Shown one piece after another: positions 49,773-59,080 of a stretch of DNA of 64,000 bases. How positions within the stretch are numbered: the stretch's first letter is position 1; each line of letters begins with the position of its first letter. The stretch is from Sphingomonas faeni (GTDB lineage: Bacteria; Pseudomonadota; Alphaproteobacteria; Sphingomonadales; Sphingomonadaceae), in NCBI RefSeq assembly GCF_024273235.1, contig NZ_JANBVH010000021.1:1-64000 (forward strand), in the 5' to 3' direction. The translations under genes and the position numbers were made by a program. Below the pieces are notes generated by a model. That model was not told the DNA's origin, searched no databases, and saw nothing but the letters and a program-made list of their open reading frames with translations.

Positions 49773-50585
49773 TTACCGAAGCGCGCCAGCTACCAGCTTG
49801 TGCAGCCGCGAGTGCAGCGCGTCGTTCGCGGCGAGGAACTCGTTGCGCTCCATCGCGCGGTCGCCGCCGCGGAAGTCGGTGACGAAGCCGCCGGCTTCCT
49901 TCACCAGCAGCATGCCCGCTGCGACATCCCATGGCTTCAGGTTCGATTCCCAGAACCCGTCGAACCGACCGGCCGCGAGCCAGGCCAGATCGAGCGCAGC
50001 AGCACCGAGACGACGGATACCCGCGACCTCAGGGGCGACCGCCCCGAAAATCCGGCTCCACTGCGCGAAGTCGCCATGGCCGAGGAACGGGATCCCCGTC
50101 GCGATCAGCGATTCGGACAGATCGCGCCGCGACGACACGCGCAGACGCTGGTCGGTGAGCCAGGCGCCCCGGCCCTTCTCGGCCCAGAAGCTCTCGTCGG
50201 TCAGTGGCTGGTACACCAGCGCGGTGGTGACCTCACGCTTGCCGTTCGGCATCGGCTCCTCGACCGCGATCGAGATGCAGAAATGCGGGATGCCGTGGAG
50301 AAAGTTCGACGTGCCATCGAGCGGATCGACGATGAAGCGCGGCTTATTCGGGTCGCCCTCGACCTCGCCGCGCTCCTCCATGAGCATGCCCCAGTCGGGA
50401 CGGGCGTGGCTGAGTTCTTCGAAGATCGTCTGCTCGGCGCGCTGATCGGCCTGGCTGACGAAGTCGGCCGGACCCTTGCGGCTCACCTGGAGCTGCTGGA
50501 CCTCGTTGAAGTCGCGACGCAGGCGCGGCGCGGCCTTGCGGGCGGCGCGCTCGATGACGGTCATGATGCCGGAATGGCTGGGCAT
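49773..50585 (-). CDS. suhB: Inositol monophosphatase family protein (SuhB type)
   Basis: Mg-dependent phosphatase of the IMPase superfamily. Motif I in the SHARPDWGMLMEERGEVEG region and FIVDPLDGTSNFLHG; motif II in PWDVAAGMLLVKEAGG. 270 aa. SuhB members dephosphorylate inositol-1-phosphate and in enterics also modulate transcription antitermination; which applies here is unknown. The Shine-Dalgarno GGGAG lies about 11 bases before the ATG at 50585 and comes from the edge of the repeat at 50597. The alternative ATG at 50564 has no visible site. Confidence 0.9.
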   Translation of the reverse strand: MPSHSGIMTVIERAARKAAPRLRRDFNEVQQLQVSRKGPADFVSQADQRAEQTIFEELSHARPDWGMLMEERGEVEGDPNKPRFIVDPLDGTSNFLHGIPHFCISIAVEEPMPNGKREVTTALVYQPLTDESFWAEKGRGAWLTDQRLRVSSRRDLSESLIATGIPFLGHGDFAQWSRIFGAVAPEVAGIRRLGAAALDLAWLAAGRFDGFWESNLKPWDVAAGMLLVKEAGGFVTDFRGGDRAMERNEFLAANDALHSRLHKLVAGALR

Positions 50586-50596
50586 GGTATTCTATC

Positions 50597-50741
50597 TCCC
50601 CCCTCCCGCATGCGGGAGGGGCCGGGGGTGGGCTCGCGCTATCAGCGTCGCGCGGCATCGAAATAGTTCGCGCCAAAGTCGTTGCGCGACGTGGAGGGCG
50701 GGCGCCCACCCCCCGACCCCCTCCCGCTTGCGGGAGGGGGA
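50597..50741. repeat. Palindromic repeat
   Basis: TCCCCCCTCCCGCATGCGGG with AGGGGCCGGGGGTGGGC, and the mirror GCCCACCCCCCGACCCCCTCCC with GCTTGCGGGAGGGGGA. It lies between suhB and efp; its left edge provides the suhB ribosome-binding site. Confidence 0.86.
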
Positions 50742-50748
50742 GCAGTCT

Positions 50749-51312
50749 TTAGTCCGCGCGACGCACGTAGGTCTGCTCGTACACATCGACGACGATCCGC
50801 GTGCCGGCGCCGATATGCGGCGGCACCATCACGCGCACGCCGTTCTCAAGCACCGCGGGCTTGTACGACGACGACGCGGTCTGGCCCTTCACGACGGCAT
50901 CCGCCTCGACGATCAGCGCCTCGATCGTGTCGGGCAGCTGGACCGAGATCGGCCGCTCTTCCCAGAGCTCCATCACCACGTCCATGCCGTCCTGCAGGAA
51001 CGCCGCGGCGTCGCCCAGGATGTCGGCATCGAGCGAAATCTGCTCGTAGTTCACCTTGTCCATGAAGGTGAGCATGTCGCCTTCGCGGAACAGGAACTGG
51101 AAGTCGACGGTGTCGAGCCGGACCTTCTCGACGCTCTCGGCGGAGCGGAAGCGGATGTTGTTCTTGCGGCCGTCGATCAGGTTCTTGAGTTCGACCTGCA
51201 TATAGGCGCCGCCCTTGCCGGGCTGGGTGTGCTGAATCTTGACGGCGCGCCAGATGCCGCCCTCATATTCAAGAATGTTGCCGGGACGAATCTCGACCGC
51301 GTTGATCTTCAT
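50749..51312 (-). CDS. efp: Elongation factor P
   Basis: Relieves ribosome stalling at polyproline. Three beta domains; the modified-loop lysine is Lys33 in [16 protein letters not shown]-terminal signature region [22 protein letters not shown]. 187 aa, typical. AGGA seven bases before the ATG. The lysine suggests the EpmA-type modification; epmA is not in the window. Confidence 0.97.
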   Translation of the reverse strand: MKINAVEIRPGNILEYEGGIWRAVKIQHTQPGKGGAYMQVELKNLIDGRKNNIRFRSAESVEKVRLDTVDFQFLFREGDMLTFMDKVNYEQISLDADILGDAAAFLQDGMDVVMELWEERPISVQLPDTIEALIVEADAVVKGQTASSSYKPAVLENGVRVMVPPHIGAGTRIVVDVYEQTYVRRAD

Positions 51313-51399
51313 GACCGATTCCTGCTGGAAAGAGCTAGGGGCCGTCCGCGAAGCATGGCCCTAAAGGCGTGGCTCTGCGGAAACCCGAAGCGGCGGGCT

Positions 51400-52005
51400 T
51401 TAGCGGGGCGACCCGGTTCCGGCAAGCATCGGGTACGGGTTCACGTTCTCGCCCTCATACCAGCGCTGACCCGGCTGCATCCGCGTCAGCCCGAAATGCA
51501 GGTGATAATTGCCAGCCCCGGCGTCGCCGGTATCGCCGACATAGCCGAGCAGATCGCCGGTCTTGACCGCCATGCCCTCCCGCACCCCGGCCGCGTATCC
51601 GGCGAGATGCGCGTAATAATAGGTCCAGCGTCGGTCGGGCGAGCGAACGTACAGCGTGACGCCGCCGAGCCCGCTCTGGAACAGCTTCTCGATCCGCCCC
51701 GGCGCGGCTGCGACCACCGGGGTGCCACCCGGCGCCATGATGTCCGTCCCGTGATGGCCGCGCAGCCCACCGCCACGCGCATCGTTCCAGCTGTCCGCAA
51801 TCGCCTTGCGCGGAACGCCGGCCACCGGGACGACGAGCGCGCCCGGCGTCACGGGTGCAGCAACGACCTCGGCAGGAGGCGCGGGCTTGCGCCAGGGTAT
51901 CCGCCGCTCGATGCCACCACCGCTACCGCCGAACGACAGCATCGACGCGAACCCGCCGGCGACGACCACGATCAGCCCGAGAATGATCCAGAACGTCCGC
52001 GTCAT
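51400..52005 (-). CDS. M23 family metallopeptidase (LytM type)
   Basis: Membrane-anchored murein endopeptidase or regulator. A single N-terminal helix (residues 4-24, TFWIILGLIVVVAGGFASML) anchors it facing the periplasm. Zinc/catalytic motifs: HHGTDIMAPGGTPV with HxxxD and the NYHLHFGLTRM with HxH. 201 aa. It starts four bases after the L,D-transpeptidase stop, so both cell-wall enzymes are probably co-transcribed. Confidence 0.93.
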   Translation of the reverse strand: MTRTFWIILGLIVVVAGGFASMLSFGGSGGGIERRIPWRKPAPPAEVVAAPVTPGALVVPVAGVPRKAIADSWNDARGGGLRGHHGTDIMAPGGTPVVAAAPGRIEKLFQSGLGGVTLYVRSPDRRWTYYYAHLAGYAAGVREGMAVKTGDLLGYVGDTGDAGAGNYHLHFGLTRMQPGQRWYEGENVNPYPMLAGTGSPR

Positions 52006-52009
52006 CGCC

Positions 52010-53020
52010 TTACGCCTGGAAGACCGCCTTGGTACCCGGCTTGATCATCATCGACAGCCGCGCGGCATCCCAGTTGGTCAGGCGGATACAGCCATGGCTC
52101 TCCGCACGCCCGATCGTCTCCGGGTTAGGCGTACCGTGGATGCCGTAATGCTCCTTCGACAGATCCATCCAGACGACGCCGACCGGACCGTTCGGCCCCG
52201 GCGGCAGCATCTCCTTCTGCTGGCCCTTCTTGGCGTCCCAGAACAGCGCGGGATTGAAGTGGAACTTCGGATTGTAATCGGACCCCTTGATCGTCCACGT
52301 GCCGAGCGACAGCGGGTCGTGGCTCGACCCCATCGTCGCGGAGAACTGCGCGATCAGCTTGTCGTTCGCGTCGAGCACGCGGAGCACGCCGTCGGACTTG
52401 TCAACGACGACGTGATCCGCCTGCGGCTGCTTGGCATCGACGTTCAGCATGTTGAGAGTCGCGGTCCAGTCCGGCCGGAACTTGGCATCGTAGGCGCGCG
52501 ATGTCGGCAATGCGTTCGGGAACACGACCTTCGTGCCCGGTGTCAGCATCGTCGTCGGCGAGTTCAGCGCCATGATCACTGCTGGCGTGGTGTGGAACAT
52601 CTCGCCGAGCTTCTCCATGACCGAGCGATAGCCGATCGTCTGGAGTTCCGCCTGCTTGGCGGGATCCTTGGGCAGCGGAGTGACGAACGGCCCCGCGAGC
52701 ATCTGCGGCGTCAACGCGATCGTCACCGTCGGCCGCGCGGCGCGATACGGATACAGCGCCTGCAACGTCCGCGCATCGGGCTTGCCGGTGATCGGCAGGC
52801 CCTTCGCCTCCTGAAACCCCTTCAACGCCGCGACCAGGGACTGCCCGCCACGCCCGTCGAGCACGCCCGGTCCGAAACCGAGATGATCGAGGATCACCTG
52901 CACGTGGAGGATGTTGCGATCGATCGGTACGGACTTTGCCGGAACCGTCTGCGCCAAAGCGGGCGACGCCAGGCCGAACAGGCCCGCTACAAGAACCGAA
53001 GCCTTCACAAATGCCGTCAT
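52010..53020 (-). CDS. L,D-transpeptidase with peptidoglycan-binding domain
   Basis: Secreted YkuD enzyme making 3-3 cross-links or attaching proteins to peptidoglycan. Signal peptide at 1-24 (MTAFVKASVLVAGLFGLASPALAQ), then a peptidoglycan-binding-like domain (about 35-85), a LysM-like stretch, and the YkuD domain at the end with GIHGTPNPETIGRAESHGCIRL containing catalytic Cys. 336 aa. Start at 53020 by signal peptide; upstream starts at 53050 and 53101 are possible but lack one. Confidence 0.92.
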   Translation of the reverse strand: MTAFVKASVLVAGLFGLASPALAQTVPAKSVPIDRNILHVQVILDHLGFGPGVLDGRGGQSLVAALKGFQEAKGLPITGKPDARTLQALYPYRAARPTVTIALTPQMLAGPFVTPLPKDPAKQAELQTIGYRSVMEKLGEMFHTTPAVIMALNSPTTMLTPGTKVVFPNALPTSRAYDAKFRPDWTATLNMLNVDAKQPQADHVVVDKSDGVLRVLDANDKLIAQFSATMGSSHDPLSLGTWTIKGSDYNPKFHFNPALFWDAKKGQQKEMLPPGPNGPVGVVWMDLSKEHYGIHGTPNPETIGRAESHGCIRLTNWDAARLSMMIKPGTKAVFQA

Positions 53021-53104
53021 GCCGTCATCCCAACCGTTACGCTCCTGCATCAAACGGTCGGGACGACGGTTGTTTCCGTTGAACGAAACGGCCCCGTTCA
53101 CCTA

Positions 53105-53142
53105 CCGCCCGTTATCCTGACGAAAGTCAGGATGACGGGCGG
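53105..53142. repeat. Hairpin, possibly terminator
   Basis: CCGCCCGTTATCCTGAC, GAAA, GTCAGGATGACGGGCGG: a stable stem with a GNRA-type loop between thiE and the L,D-transpeptidase. On the plus strand it is followed by TTTGTTT; on the minus strand, where the genes lie, no T-run follows. It could also be another REP-type element. Confidence 0.5.
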
Positions 53143-53160
53143 TTTGTTTCGTTAGTCGGT

Positions 53161-53850
53161 TCAGCGCTGGGCAAGAACCTCGCCGAACGCCTTGATCGCC
53201 GCGACCTCGTCGCCACCCCAGACGGCGCCCGACACGGCGATGAAATCCGCACCGGCCGCAACGAGCGGCGCGGCGTTCTCCGGCGTGATGCCACCGATCG
53301 CAACGCAGGGCATCTCGAACAGTGTCGACCACCAGGACAGGATCACCGGCTCGGCGGTATGCGTCGCGACCTTCGTCGTGGTCGGATAGAAGGCGCCGAA
53401 CGCGACGTAGTCGGCCCCGGCCTCGCCCGCTTCCATCGCCAGATGACGACTGCCGTGACAGCTCACGCCGATCTGCGCATTGGGCCCGAGCTGCGCGCGC
53501 GCCTCGCGCGGATCGCCGTCTTCCTGCCCGAGATGCACGCCGTCCGCGTCGAGCCGCTTGGCCAGTCCGATGTCGTCGTTGACGATGAACGCGACGTCGC
53601 GCTCAGCGCAGATCGCGCGCAACGGCTCGCCGAGCGCGGCAGCTGCGTGCTGGTCGATGTCCTTGACCCGGAACTGGAACGCGGCCACCGGCCCGGCGTC
53701 GAGCGCCCGCGCCAGCCGCGCGGGGAAATCGCCCCCGACGTCGAGCGGCGATACCAGATACAACTGGCACGGCGGCCGACGCATGTCGCGTCGGAAATTC
53801 TCGGCGAAATTGGGATCAAGCGGGCCCAGCGGATCTTCGAATTCGGTCAT
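53161..53850 (-). CDS. thiE: Thiamine-phosphate synthase
   Basis: Joins HMP-pyrophosphate and the thiazole phosphate. [24 protein letters not shown], the [27 protein letters not shown] site (as DADGVHLGQ), [26 protein letters not shown] and [22 protein letters not shown] fit ThiE. 229 aa. Starts inside the 3' end of the upstream membrane protein (35 bp overlap). No TPP riboswitch is seen upstream. Confidence 0.94.
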   Translation of the reverse strand: MTEFEDPLGPLDPNFAENFRRDMRRPPCQLYLVSPLDVGGDFPARLARALDAGPVAAFQFRVKDIDQHAAAALGEPLRAICAERDVAFIVNDDIGLAKRLDADGVHLGQEDGDPREARAQLGPNAQIGVSCHGSRHLAMEAGEAGADYVAFGAFYPTTTKVATHTAEPVILSWWSTLFEMPCVAIGGITPENAAPLVAAGADFIAVSGAVWGGDEVAAIKAFGEVLAQR

Positions 53851-54322
53851 GTCCGCCCCCTAGCCGGTTCAGCGCCTGAGCGAAACCGGTTGGATCATCG
53901 AGCCGATGTGCGATCGTCGATATCTTGCGCCGACCTACTGGGACGGGCGCCGCGAGATCGACCACGACATTCGGGTAGGCAATCAATGCCAGGTTCAGCA
54001 CGTGACGCTGCTTCAGCGTCGCTGCATCGCATGACGAGCGCAATCCGAGGATGCTCTCCGTTGGAACGCTGACCGACCGAAGCCGGCCGATCCGCATCAA
54101 CATCCGGTCCGCATCGAGTAGCACCGGCAAGCGGCGGAAGGAGCGTACAAACATCATCAGCCAGCCGATCCCGGCGACTGTCACCAGCGCGACGAAGATC
54201 GCGAGACGAGGCCACCAATGCGCCAGCAACAGATGAACGACGACCAGCTCGACGGTCGAGAGCCCGATAAGAACCCAGATCATCGGGCCGATCGCCTTAT
54301 GATAGGTGAACGCCCCGATCAA
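53816..54322 (-). CDS. Membrane protein, unknown
   Basis: 168 residues: two membrane helices (about 14-34 and 37-61), then a soluble basic part beginning [34 protein letters not shown]. The RxSVPxxxI pattern after two helices recalls small bacterial PH-like (DUF304-type) membrane proteins, but I am not certain. Followed by thiE with overlapping reading frames. Function unknown. Confidence 0.68.
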   Translation of the reverse strand: MIGAFTYHKAIGPMIWVLIGLSTVELVVVHLLLAHWWPRLAIFVALVTVAGIGWLMMFVRSFRRLPVLLDADRMLMRIGRLRSVSVPTESILGLRSSCDAATLKQRHVLNLALIAYPNVVVDLAAPVPVGRRKISTIAHRLDDPTGFAQALNRLGGGHDRIRRSAGPA

Positions 54323-54328
54323 AGGACC

Positions 54329-55249
54329 TTATTCCTCGTTCTTGTAGATACGGATGATGCGGTCGAGCATCGCCAGTGCCTCGTCGCGGGGGCGCTGGAA
54401 GGTGTTGCGACCGATGATCGAGCCGTTGCCGCCACCGTCGCGGATGTCGCGCGCGTCCTGGAACACCGCGTCCTCGCCCTTCGACGCACCGCCCGAGAAG
54501 ACGTTGATGCGACGCCCGGCGAAGCTCGACTGGACGACGTGCTTCACGCGGTCCGACTGCTTCGACCAGTCGGTGTTCGCGTAGAGCGGCTTGGCTTCCT
54601 TCTGCTCGATATGCGCGGTCGGCAGCTTGGTCTTGATGATGTGCGCGCCGAGCAGCGCCGCCATGTGCGCGGCATAGGCCCCGACGTCGAGCGCGAGTTC
54701 GCCGTCCTTGGTCAGCTCACCGCCGCGCGGGTAGGACCAGATCACCGTGGCGATGCCGACTGACTTGGCCTCTTCGCTCAGTTCACGGATCTCCTCGACG
54801 AGGTCGAAGAACTGATCCGCACCCGGATAGATCGTGAAGCCGATCGCCGCCGAACCGAGCCGAACGGCATCCGACACGGTCGCGGTCACCGCCTGGTCGA
54901 TCGACGTCGCCCAGCTGTTCGAGCTGTTGCACTTCAGGATCGTCGGGATCTGCCCCGCAAACGTATCCGCCCCAGCTTCGAGCATCCCGAGCGGCGCCGC
55001 ATAGGCGCTGAGCCCGGCGTCGATAGCGAGCTGGTAATGGTAATGCGGGTCGTACGCCGGCGGATTAACCGAGAAGCTGCGCGCCGGGCCATGCTCGAAG
55101 CCCTGGTCGACCGGCAGGATCACCAGCTTGCCGGTTCCGCCGAGCTTGCCCTGCATCAGGATGCGCGCGAGATTCGCCTTCACCGCCGGGCTGGTGGCTT
55201 CGTATTTGTCGAGGATGGTTTTGACTTGCGGGGTGATCGTCGAGGTCAT
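54329..55249 (-). CDS. fbaB: Class I fructose-bisphosphate aldolase (DhnA/FbaB type)
   Basis: Cleaves fructose-1,6-bisphosphate through a Schiff base. LVILPVDQGFEHGPARSF, TILKCNSSNSW, and HIIKTKLPTAHI with the Schiff-base Lys; the phosphate loop NVFSGGASKGEDAVF and GNGSIIGRNTFQRP. 306 aa from the ATG at 55249, which has AAGGA six bases upstream. It follows the toxin gene by 20 bases and could be co-transcribed from the toxin-antitoxin promoter. Confidence 0.94.
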   Translation of the reverse strand: MTSTITPQVKTILDKYEATSPAVKANLARILMQGKLGGTGKLVILPVDQGFEHGPARSFSVNPPAYDPHYHYQLAIDAGLSAYAAPLGMLEAGADTFAGQIPTILKCNSSNSWATSIDQAVTATVSDAVRLGSAAIGFTIYPGADQFFDLVEEIRELSEEAKSVGIATVIWSYPRGGELTKDGELALDVGAYAAHMAALLGAHIIKTKLPTAHIEQKEAKPLYANTDWSKQSDRVKHVVQSSFAGRRINVFSGGASKGEDAVFQDARDIRDGGGNGSIIGRNTFQRPRDEALAMLDRIIRIYKNEE

Positions 55250-55269
55250 GGTAAATCCTTTTCTGATAT

Positions 55270-55596
55270 TCAAAGTTCCAGCCACCGGCGAAGTGCCTGA
55301 TCGACCGCAAACATGGTTTCGTTGGAAGCAACACCGACGCGTCGACCGATGCGATGCCGCCAGACCGACTGCACCTTGTCGACACTGACCTCGCTCGGTT
55401 TAAAGAGCCCCGTGTCGGGATTTGCAGCGATCGGTATGCGGAACATGCCGAGGCCGGCAAGCTGGCTGGTAATCAAACACACCGTGACGCTGTCATGGTC
55501 GCGCAGGAACGCGTCGGTCTGAACGACGAGTGCCGGGCGCGGCTTTCTGGCGAAATCTCCGGCGTCGGCAATAGTGACGATATCACCGCGTTTCAT
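55270..55596 (-). CDS. MazF/PemK family toxin
   Basis: Endoribonuclease-type toxin, 108 aa. It begins MKRGDIVTIADAGDFARKPRPALVVQ, the PemK/MazF signature (RGDIV and KPRPALVV), and has SVTVCLITSQLAG and SVDKVQSVW later. The ATG overlaps the antitoxin stop (ATGA), so translation is coupled. Family known: mRNA cleavage; the recognition sequence is unknown. Confidence 0.9.
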   Translation of the reverse strand: MKRGDIVTIADAGDFARKPRPALVVQTDAFLRDHDSVTVCLITSQLAGLGMFRIPIAANPDTGLFKPSEVSVDKVQSVWRHRIGRRVGVASNETMFAVDQALRRWLEL

Positions 55597-55859
55597 TCGG
55601 CGGCATCACGGCGATTGTTGGAAGGCTCTGGGTCATCCCAGGCTACTCCCAAACGCTCCCATTCCTCGTCTTCTTCGGTCCAGCCAAGTGCCGCCGCCGC
55701 GAGCGACTGCCGCTTCGCCTCCGCAAGGAATGCCTCGTCGTGGCGTTCGACATAGCGTCGCACGGCTTCGCGTGCGATATCGCTCTTGCTGCGCCCTTGG
55801 GTGCGCGCAACCGCCGCGAGTCGTTCTTCGAGTTCACTATCGAGCCTGACGCCGAGCAT
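55593..55859 (-). CDS. Ribbon-helix-helix antitoxin
   Basis: 88 residues. N-terminal RHH DNA-binding fold: MLGVRLDSELEERLAAVARTQGRSKSDIAREAVRRYVERHD. An acidic C-terminus (TEEDEEWERLGVAWDDPE) should bind and neutralise the toxin. GGAG six bases before the ATG. A perfect 16-bp palindrome 10 bases upstream, overlapping the -10 box, is the probable autoregulatory operator. Confidence 0.9.
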   Translation of the reverse strand: MLGVRLDSELEERLAAVARTQGRSKSDIAREAVRRYVERHDEAFLAEAKRQSLAAAALGWTEEDEEWERLGVAWDDPEPSNNRRDAAE

Positions 55860-55869
55860 CCGAGTCTCC

Positions 55870-55885
55870 GTTTAACATGTTAAAC
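55870..55885. promoter_or_regulatory. Palindromic operator of the toxin-antitoxin operon
   Basis: GTTTAACATGTTAAAC is an exact 16-bp palindrome. It overlaps the -10 box of the antitoxin promoter and ends 10 bases before the antitoxin ATG: a position at which a ribbon-helix-helix protein would block polymerase. Confidence 0.75.
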
Positions 55886-55911
55886 ATAGCTCGGATGCTC
55901 GCGTATTTCAA
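55883..55911 (-). promoter_or_regulatory. Toxin-antitoxin promoter
   Basis: On the minus strand, TTGAAA (55906-55911) and TATGTT (55883-55888) lie 17 bases apart: near-consensus sigma-70-type. The -35 overlaps the pgk stop codon (ends at 55908). Confidence 0.7.
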
Positions 55912-57098
55912 CCGTGGAGCGCGGCGACCCCCGGGAGGGTCTTGCCCTCCATCCATTCCAGGAACGCGCCGCCTGCGGTCGAGACAAAGGTGAAGGCGTC
56001 CGCCACGCCGGCGTGGTTGAGCGCCGCGACCGTATCGCCGCCGCCGGCGACCGAGACGAGCGAGCCGCCCTCGGTCAGGGCCGCTGCCGTCTTGGCGAGC
56101 GCGACGGTGGCCTTGTCGAACGGTGGCGTCTCGAAGGCGCCGAGCGGGCCGTTCCAGACCAAAGTGCGGCAGTTCTTGAGGACGTCCCCGAGCGATTCGA
56201 CCGCGGCCGGGCCGACGTCGAGGATCATCTCGTCGGCGGCGACTTCGTGGACGTTGACGGTGCGCGTGGCGGGGTTCGGCTTGAACTCCTTGGCGACCAC
56301 CACGTCGTACGGCAGGTGGACGGTGCAGTTGGCCTTGTCCGCGGCTTCCATGATCTGTTCGCAAACGCTTGCAAGCTCATGCTCGCACAGGCTTTTGCCG
56401 ACGTCGACGCCGCGCGCCGCGAGGAAGGTGTTGGCCATGCCGCCACCGATGATCAGATGATCGACCTTGGTGACGAGGTGACGCAGAACGTCGAGCTTCG
56501 ACGACACTTTCGCGCCCCCCACGACGGCTGCGACCGGATGCTCGGGCTCACCGAGCGCTTTCTGGAGCGCGTCGAGTTCGGCTTCCATCGCGCGGCCGGC
56601 ATAGGCTGGCAGGACATGCGCAAGGCCCTCGGTCGAGGCGTGCGCGCGATGTGCGGCGGAGAAGGCGTCGTTGACGTACAGGTCGCCGAGTCGGGCGAAA
56701 CGCTGGACCACCGCCGGGTCGTTCTTTTCTTCGCCGCCGAAGAAGCGCGTGTTCTCCAGCACCGCGATGTCGCCGGGTTCGAGCATGGCAACGGCGTCAT
56801 CCGCGCCCTCCCAGTCGATGTAGCGGACTTCGCGACCCAGCACTTCGCTGTACGGCTTCACGACCTGCGACAGCGAGAACTCCGGGCTCGGCACGCCCTT
56901 GGGACGGCCGAAATGCGCGAGGACGAGGACGATCGCACCCTTGTCGGCAAGCTCGCCGACGGTCGCGACAGTCGCGCGCAATCGGGTGTCGTCGGTGACA
57001 TGCCCCTCGGCCATCGGCACGTTCAGGTCTTCGCGGACGAGCACGCGCTTGCCCTGGATGTCGCCGATATCATCTAGCGTCTTGAATGGCTTGGTCAT
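55908..57098 (-). CDS. pgk: Phosphoglycerate kinase
   Basis: Glycolytic/gluconeogenic enzyme transferring phosphate between 1,3-bisphosphoglycerate and [34 protein letters not shown] and the C-terminal [14 protein letters not shown] motif. 396 aa. The ATG overlaps the stop of the MOSC gene (ATGA). gap lies 0.6 kb upstream. Confidence 0.97.
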   Translation of the reverse strand: MTKPFKTLDDIGDIQGKRVLVREDLNVPMAEGHVTDDTRLRATVATVGELADKGAIVLVLAHFGRPKGVPSPEFSLSQVVKPYSEVLGREVRYIDWEGADDAVAMLEPGDIAVLENTRFFGGEEKNDPAVVQRFARLGDLYVNDAFSAAHRAHASTEGLAHVLPAYAGRAMEAELDALQKALGEPEHPVAAVVGGAKVSSKLDVLRHLVTKVDHLIIGGGMANTFLAARGVDVGKSLCEHELASVCEQIMEAADKANCTVHLPYDVVVAKEFKPNPATRTVNVHEVAADEMILDVGPAAVESLGDVLKNCRTLVWNGPLGAFETPPFDKATVALAKTAAALTEGGSLVSVAGGGDTVAALNHAGVADAFTFVSTAGGAFLEWMEGKTLPGVAALHG

Positions 57099-57553
57099 GG
57101 TTCTTCGATCCTGATCTCATCACCGACGGCGACGATGCCGCCCATCAAAACTCGGGTACACGCCCCGCCGCGCCAATCGGGCGTCAGCGCGGCGAACAAT
57201 CCTGGCGCCAGTGCCTCCATGCGTTCGCACGGATCGGTATGGCGCGTCACCTCAAGCACGACGTCCGCACCGATGCGGAGCCGCGTGCCGGGAACTTGCG
57301 GGAGGTCGAAGCCGTCGACGAGCAGGTTCGCGCGGCGTTCGTACCACGGGATATCGTGGCCGACCTCGGCCATCGCCGCATCCCAGTCGCCGCGTTCGAG
57401 CAGCGTGACCTGGCGCCGACCCTTGCCGCCGGGCTTCACATAGCCGCGGAAATCGCCGTGCAGGCCGGCCTCGACGGTGATCTCGACATGGTCGATGACC
57501 TCCATCGGGGCTTTCGCGCGGTGGTGTCGGGCGATCCCGACGATCGTGCCCAT
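57095..57553 (-). CDS. MOSC domain protein
   Basis: 152 residues. [36 protein letters not shown] and PVNxxLxG-like [41 protein letters not shown] match the MOSC beta-barrel (as [10 protein letters not shown] and DPCERM); the single Cys in DPCERM is the conserved cysteine of sulfur-carrier MOSC proteins. Unusual to sit between gap and pgk. The stop overlaps pgk's ATG. Substrate unknown. Confidence 0.85.
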   Translation of the reverse strand: MGTIVGIARHHRAKAPMEVIDHVEITVEAGLHGDFRGYVKPGGKGRRQVTLLERGDWDAAMAEVGHDIPWYERRANLLVDGFDLPQVPGTRLRIGADVVLEVTRHTDPCERMEALAPGLFAALTPDWRGGACTRVLMGGIVAVGDEIRIEEP

Positions 57554-57572
57554 CAGCGATCCATCCCAATCC

Positions 57573-57660
57573 CCGTCACCCCAGCGAAAGCTGGGGTCTC
57601 CTCGTTGGCGGGCGTCTCGACCCGAATGGGGAGATCCCAGCTTTCGCTGGGATGACGGTT
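57573..57660. repeat. Palindromic repeat
   Basis: CCGTCACCCCAGCGAAAGCTGGGGTCTCC and the inverted GGAGATCCCAGCTTTCGCTGGGATGACGG, between gap and the MOSC gene. Same type as 49676-49760. Confidence 0.86.
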
Positions 57661-57702
57661 GTTGTCGGGGCGGAAGCTATAGGAACGCAGCATCCGTCTA
57701 CC

Positions 57703-58713
57703 TTAGATGAACTTCGCCATCGCGGTCGCGGTATCAACCATCCGGTTCGAGAAGCCCCATTCGTTATCGTACCAGCTGACGACGCGGACCAGCTTGCCGT
57801 CGATCACCGCGGTCTCCAGGCTGTCGATCGTCGATGACGCCGGAGTATGCTGGAGATCAATCGAGACGAGCGGCTCGTCCGACCAGTCGAGCACGCCGAC
57901 CAACGGGCCGCTCTCGGACGCCGCCTTCAGTACCGCGTTCACCTCTTCGCGCGTCGTGTCGCGCGACGGGGTGAAGGTCAGGTCGATCAGCGAGACGTCC
58001 GGCACCGGCACGCGGATCGCCGAACCGTCGAGCTTGCCCTTCAACTCAGGCAGCACTTCGGCGACGGCGCGCGCGGCACCGGTCGTGGTCGGGATCATCG
58101 ACATCGCCGCAGCACGTGCGCGACGCAGGTCCGGGTGGATCTGGTCGAGGATCTTCTGGTCGTTGGTGTACGCATGCACGGTCGTCATCAGGCCGCGCTC
58201 GATGCCGATCGCATCGTTCAGCACCTTGGCGACCGGCGCGAGGCAGTTGGTCGTGCACGACGCGTTCGAGACGATCGTGTGCTCGGCGGTCAGCTTGTCG
58301 TGGTTGACGCCGTAGACGACGGTCAGGTCGACATTCTTGCCCGGCGCCGAGATCAGCACCTTCTTGGCACCCGCATCGAGATGCTTCTGGCAGCTCGCCT
58401 TGTCGGTGAAGAAGCCGGTGCATTCCAGCACGATGTCGACGCCCAGCTCGGCATGCGGCAGGTTGGCGGGATCGCGCTCGGCAGTGACGCGGATGCGCTT
58501 GCCGTCGACGACCAGCTCGTTGCCCTCGGCCGAGACCTCACCCGGATACTTGCCATGCACGCTGTCGCGCTTGAACAGCCACGCGTTCGACTTCGCATCG
58601 CCGAGATCGTTGATCGCGACGAGTTCGAGTGCGCCGTTCGACTGTTCGAGGACCGCACGGGCGACGAGACGGCCGATGCGCCCGAAACCGTTGATCGCAA
58701 CCTTGACCGTCAT
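57703..58713 (-). CDS. gap: Glyceraldehyde-3-phosphate dehydrogenase
   Basis: Oxidises glyceraldehyde-3-phosphate. NAD loop [14 protein letters not shown], Asp36 in AINDLG, and catalytic Cys153 in [13 protein letters not shown]. 336 aa, typical. GGAGA seven bases before the ATG at 58713. With pgk and fba downstream on the same strand. Longer upstream frame is non-homologous. Confidence 0.97.
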   Translation of the reverse strand: MTVKVAINGFGRIGRLVARAVLEQSNGALELVAINDLGDAKSNAWLFKRDSVHGKYPGEVSAEGNELVVDGKRIRVTAERDPANLPHAELGVDIVLECTGFFTDKASCQKHLDAGAKKVLISAPGKNVDLTVVYGVNHDKLTAEHTIVSNASCTTNCLAPVAKVLNDAIGIERGLMTTVHAYTNDQKILDQIHPDLRRARAAAMSMIPTTTGAARAVAEVLPELKGKLDGSAIRVPVPDVSLIDLTFTPSRDTTREEVNAVLKAASESGPLVGVLDWSDEPLVSIDLQHTPASSTIDSLETAVIDGKLVRVVSWYDNEWGFSNRMVDTATAMAKFI

Positions 58714-58858
58714 TGCTGTCTCTCCGCTAACGCCCGCGAGTCCGTTCCGGGCGCGCAGCCTTTGCGGGGCGGTGGGGCGCCCTGTCAACACCGTGGATCG
58801 CGGATCGGGGCGGCGAAACCGGCTTGTCGCACACCCCGGCCATGCTATCTCGCATACT
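58714..58858. other. Divergent spacer gap / cell-division genes
   Basis: 145 bases between gap and the coiled-coil/zapA pair. Both promoters must be here or nearby, but I see no convincing -35/-10 pair. Confidence 0.4.
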
Positions 58859-59080
58859 ATGTCAGATACAATTACCGATGCGCCGACGCCTGTCGACCAA
58901 AGCGACGCGCCTACTGCCGTCGAACGGATCGACGCGGCGATCGCCAGGATCGAATCCGCTATCGCTGCGCGCGCCGAAGCTGGCGATGCCCTTGCCAAGC
59001 GCCATGCAGCCCTCAAGGCGCGTATGGCCGAAGCCGTCGCCGCGCTCGACGACGTCATTACGCGTGGGAGCCCCAACTGA
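58859..59080 (+). CDS. Coiled-coil protein upstream of zapA
   Basis: 73 residues. After a disordered start ([19 protein letters not shown]), one long helix with heptad spacing: [47 protein letters not shown]. Its stop overlaps the zapA ATG by one base (TGATG), so the two are coupled. Alphaproteobacterial zapA genes are often preceded by a short coiled-coil (DUF4164-like) protein; I infer a role in Z-ring assembly with ZapA. No domain proven. Confidence 0.78.
   Translation: MSDTITDAPTPVDQSDAPTAVERIDAAIARIESAIAARAEAGDALAKRHAALKARMAEAVAALDDVITRGSPN

Noticed and set aside
53851..54322. TPP riboswitch upstream of thiE
   Set aside because: The upstream region is coding for a membrane protein; no thi-box-like CTGAGA/ACCTGA pattern was noted.
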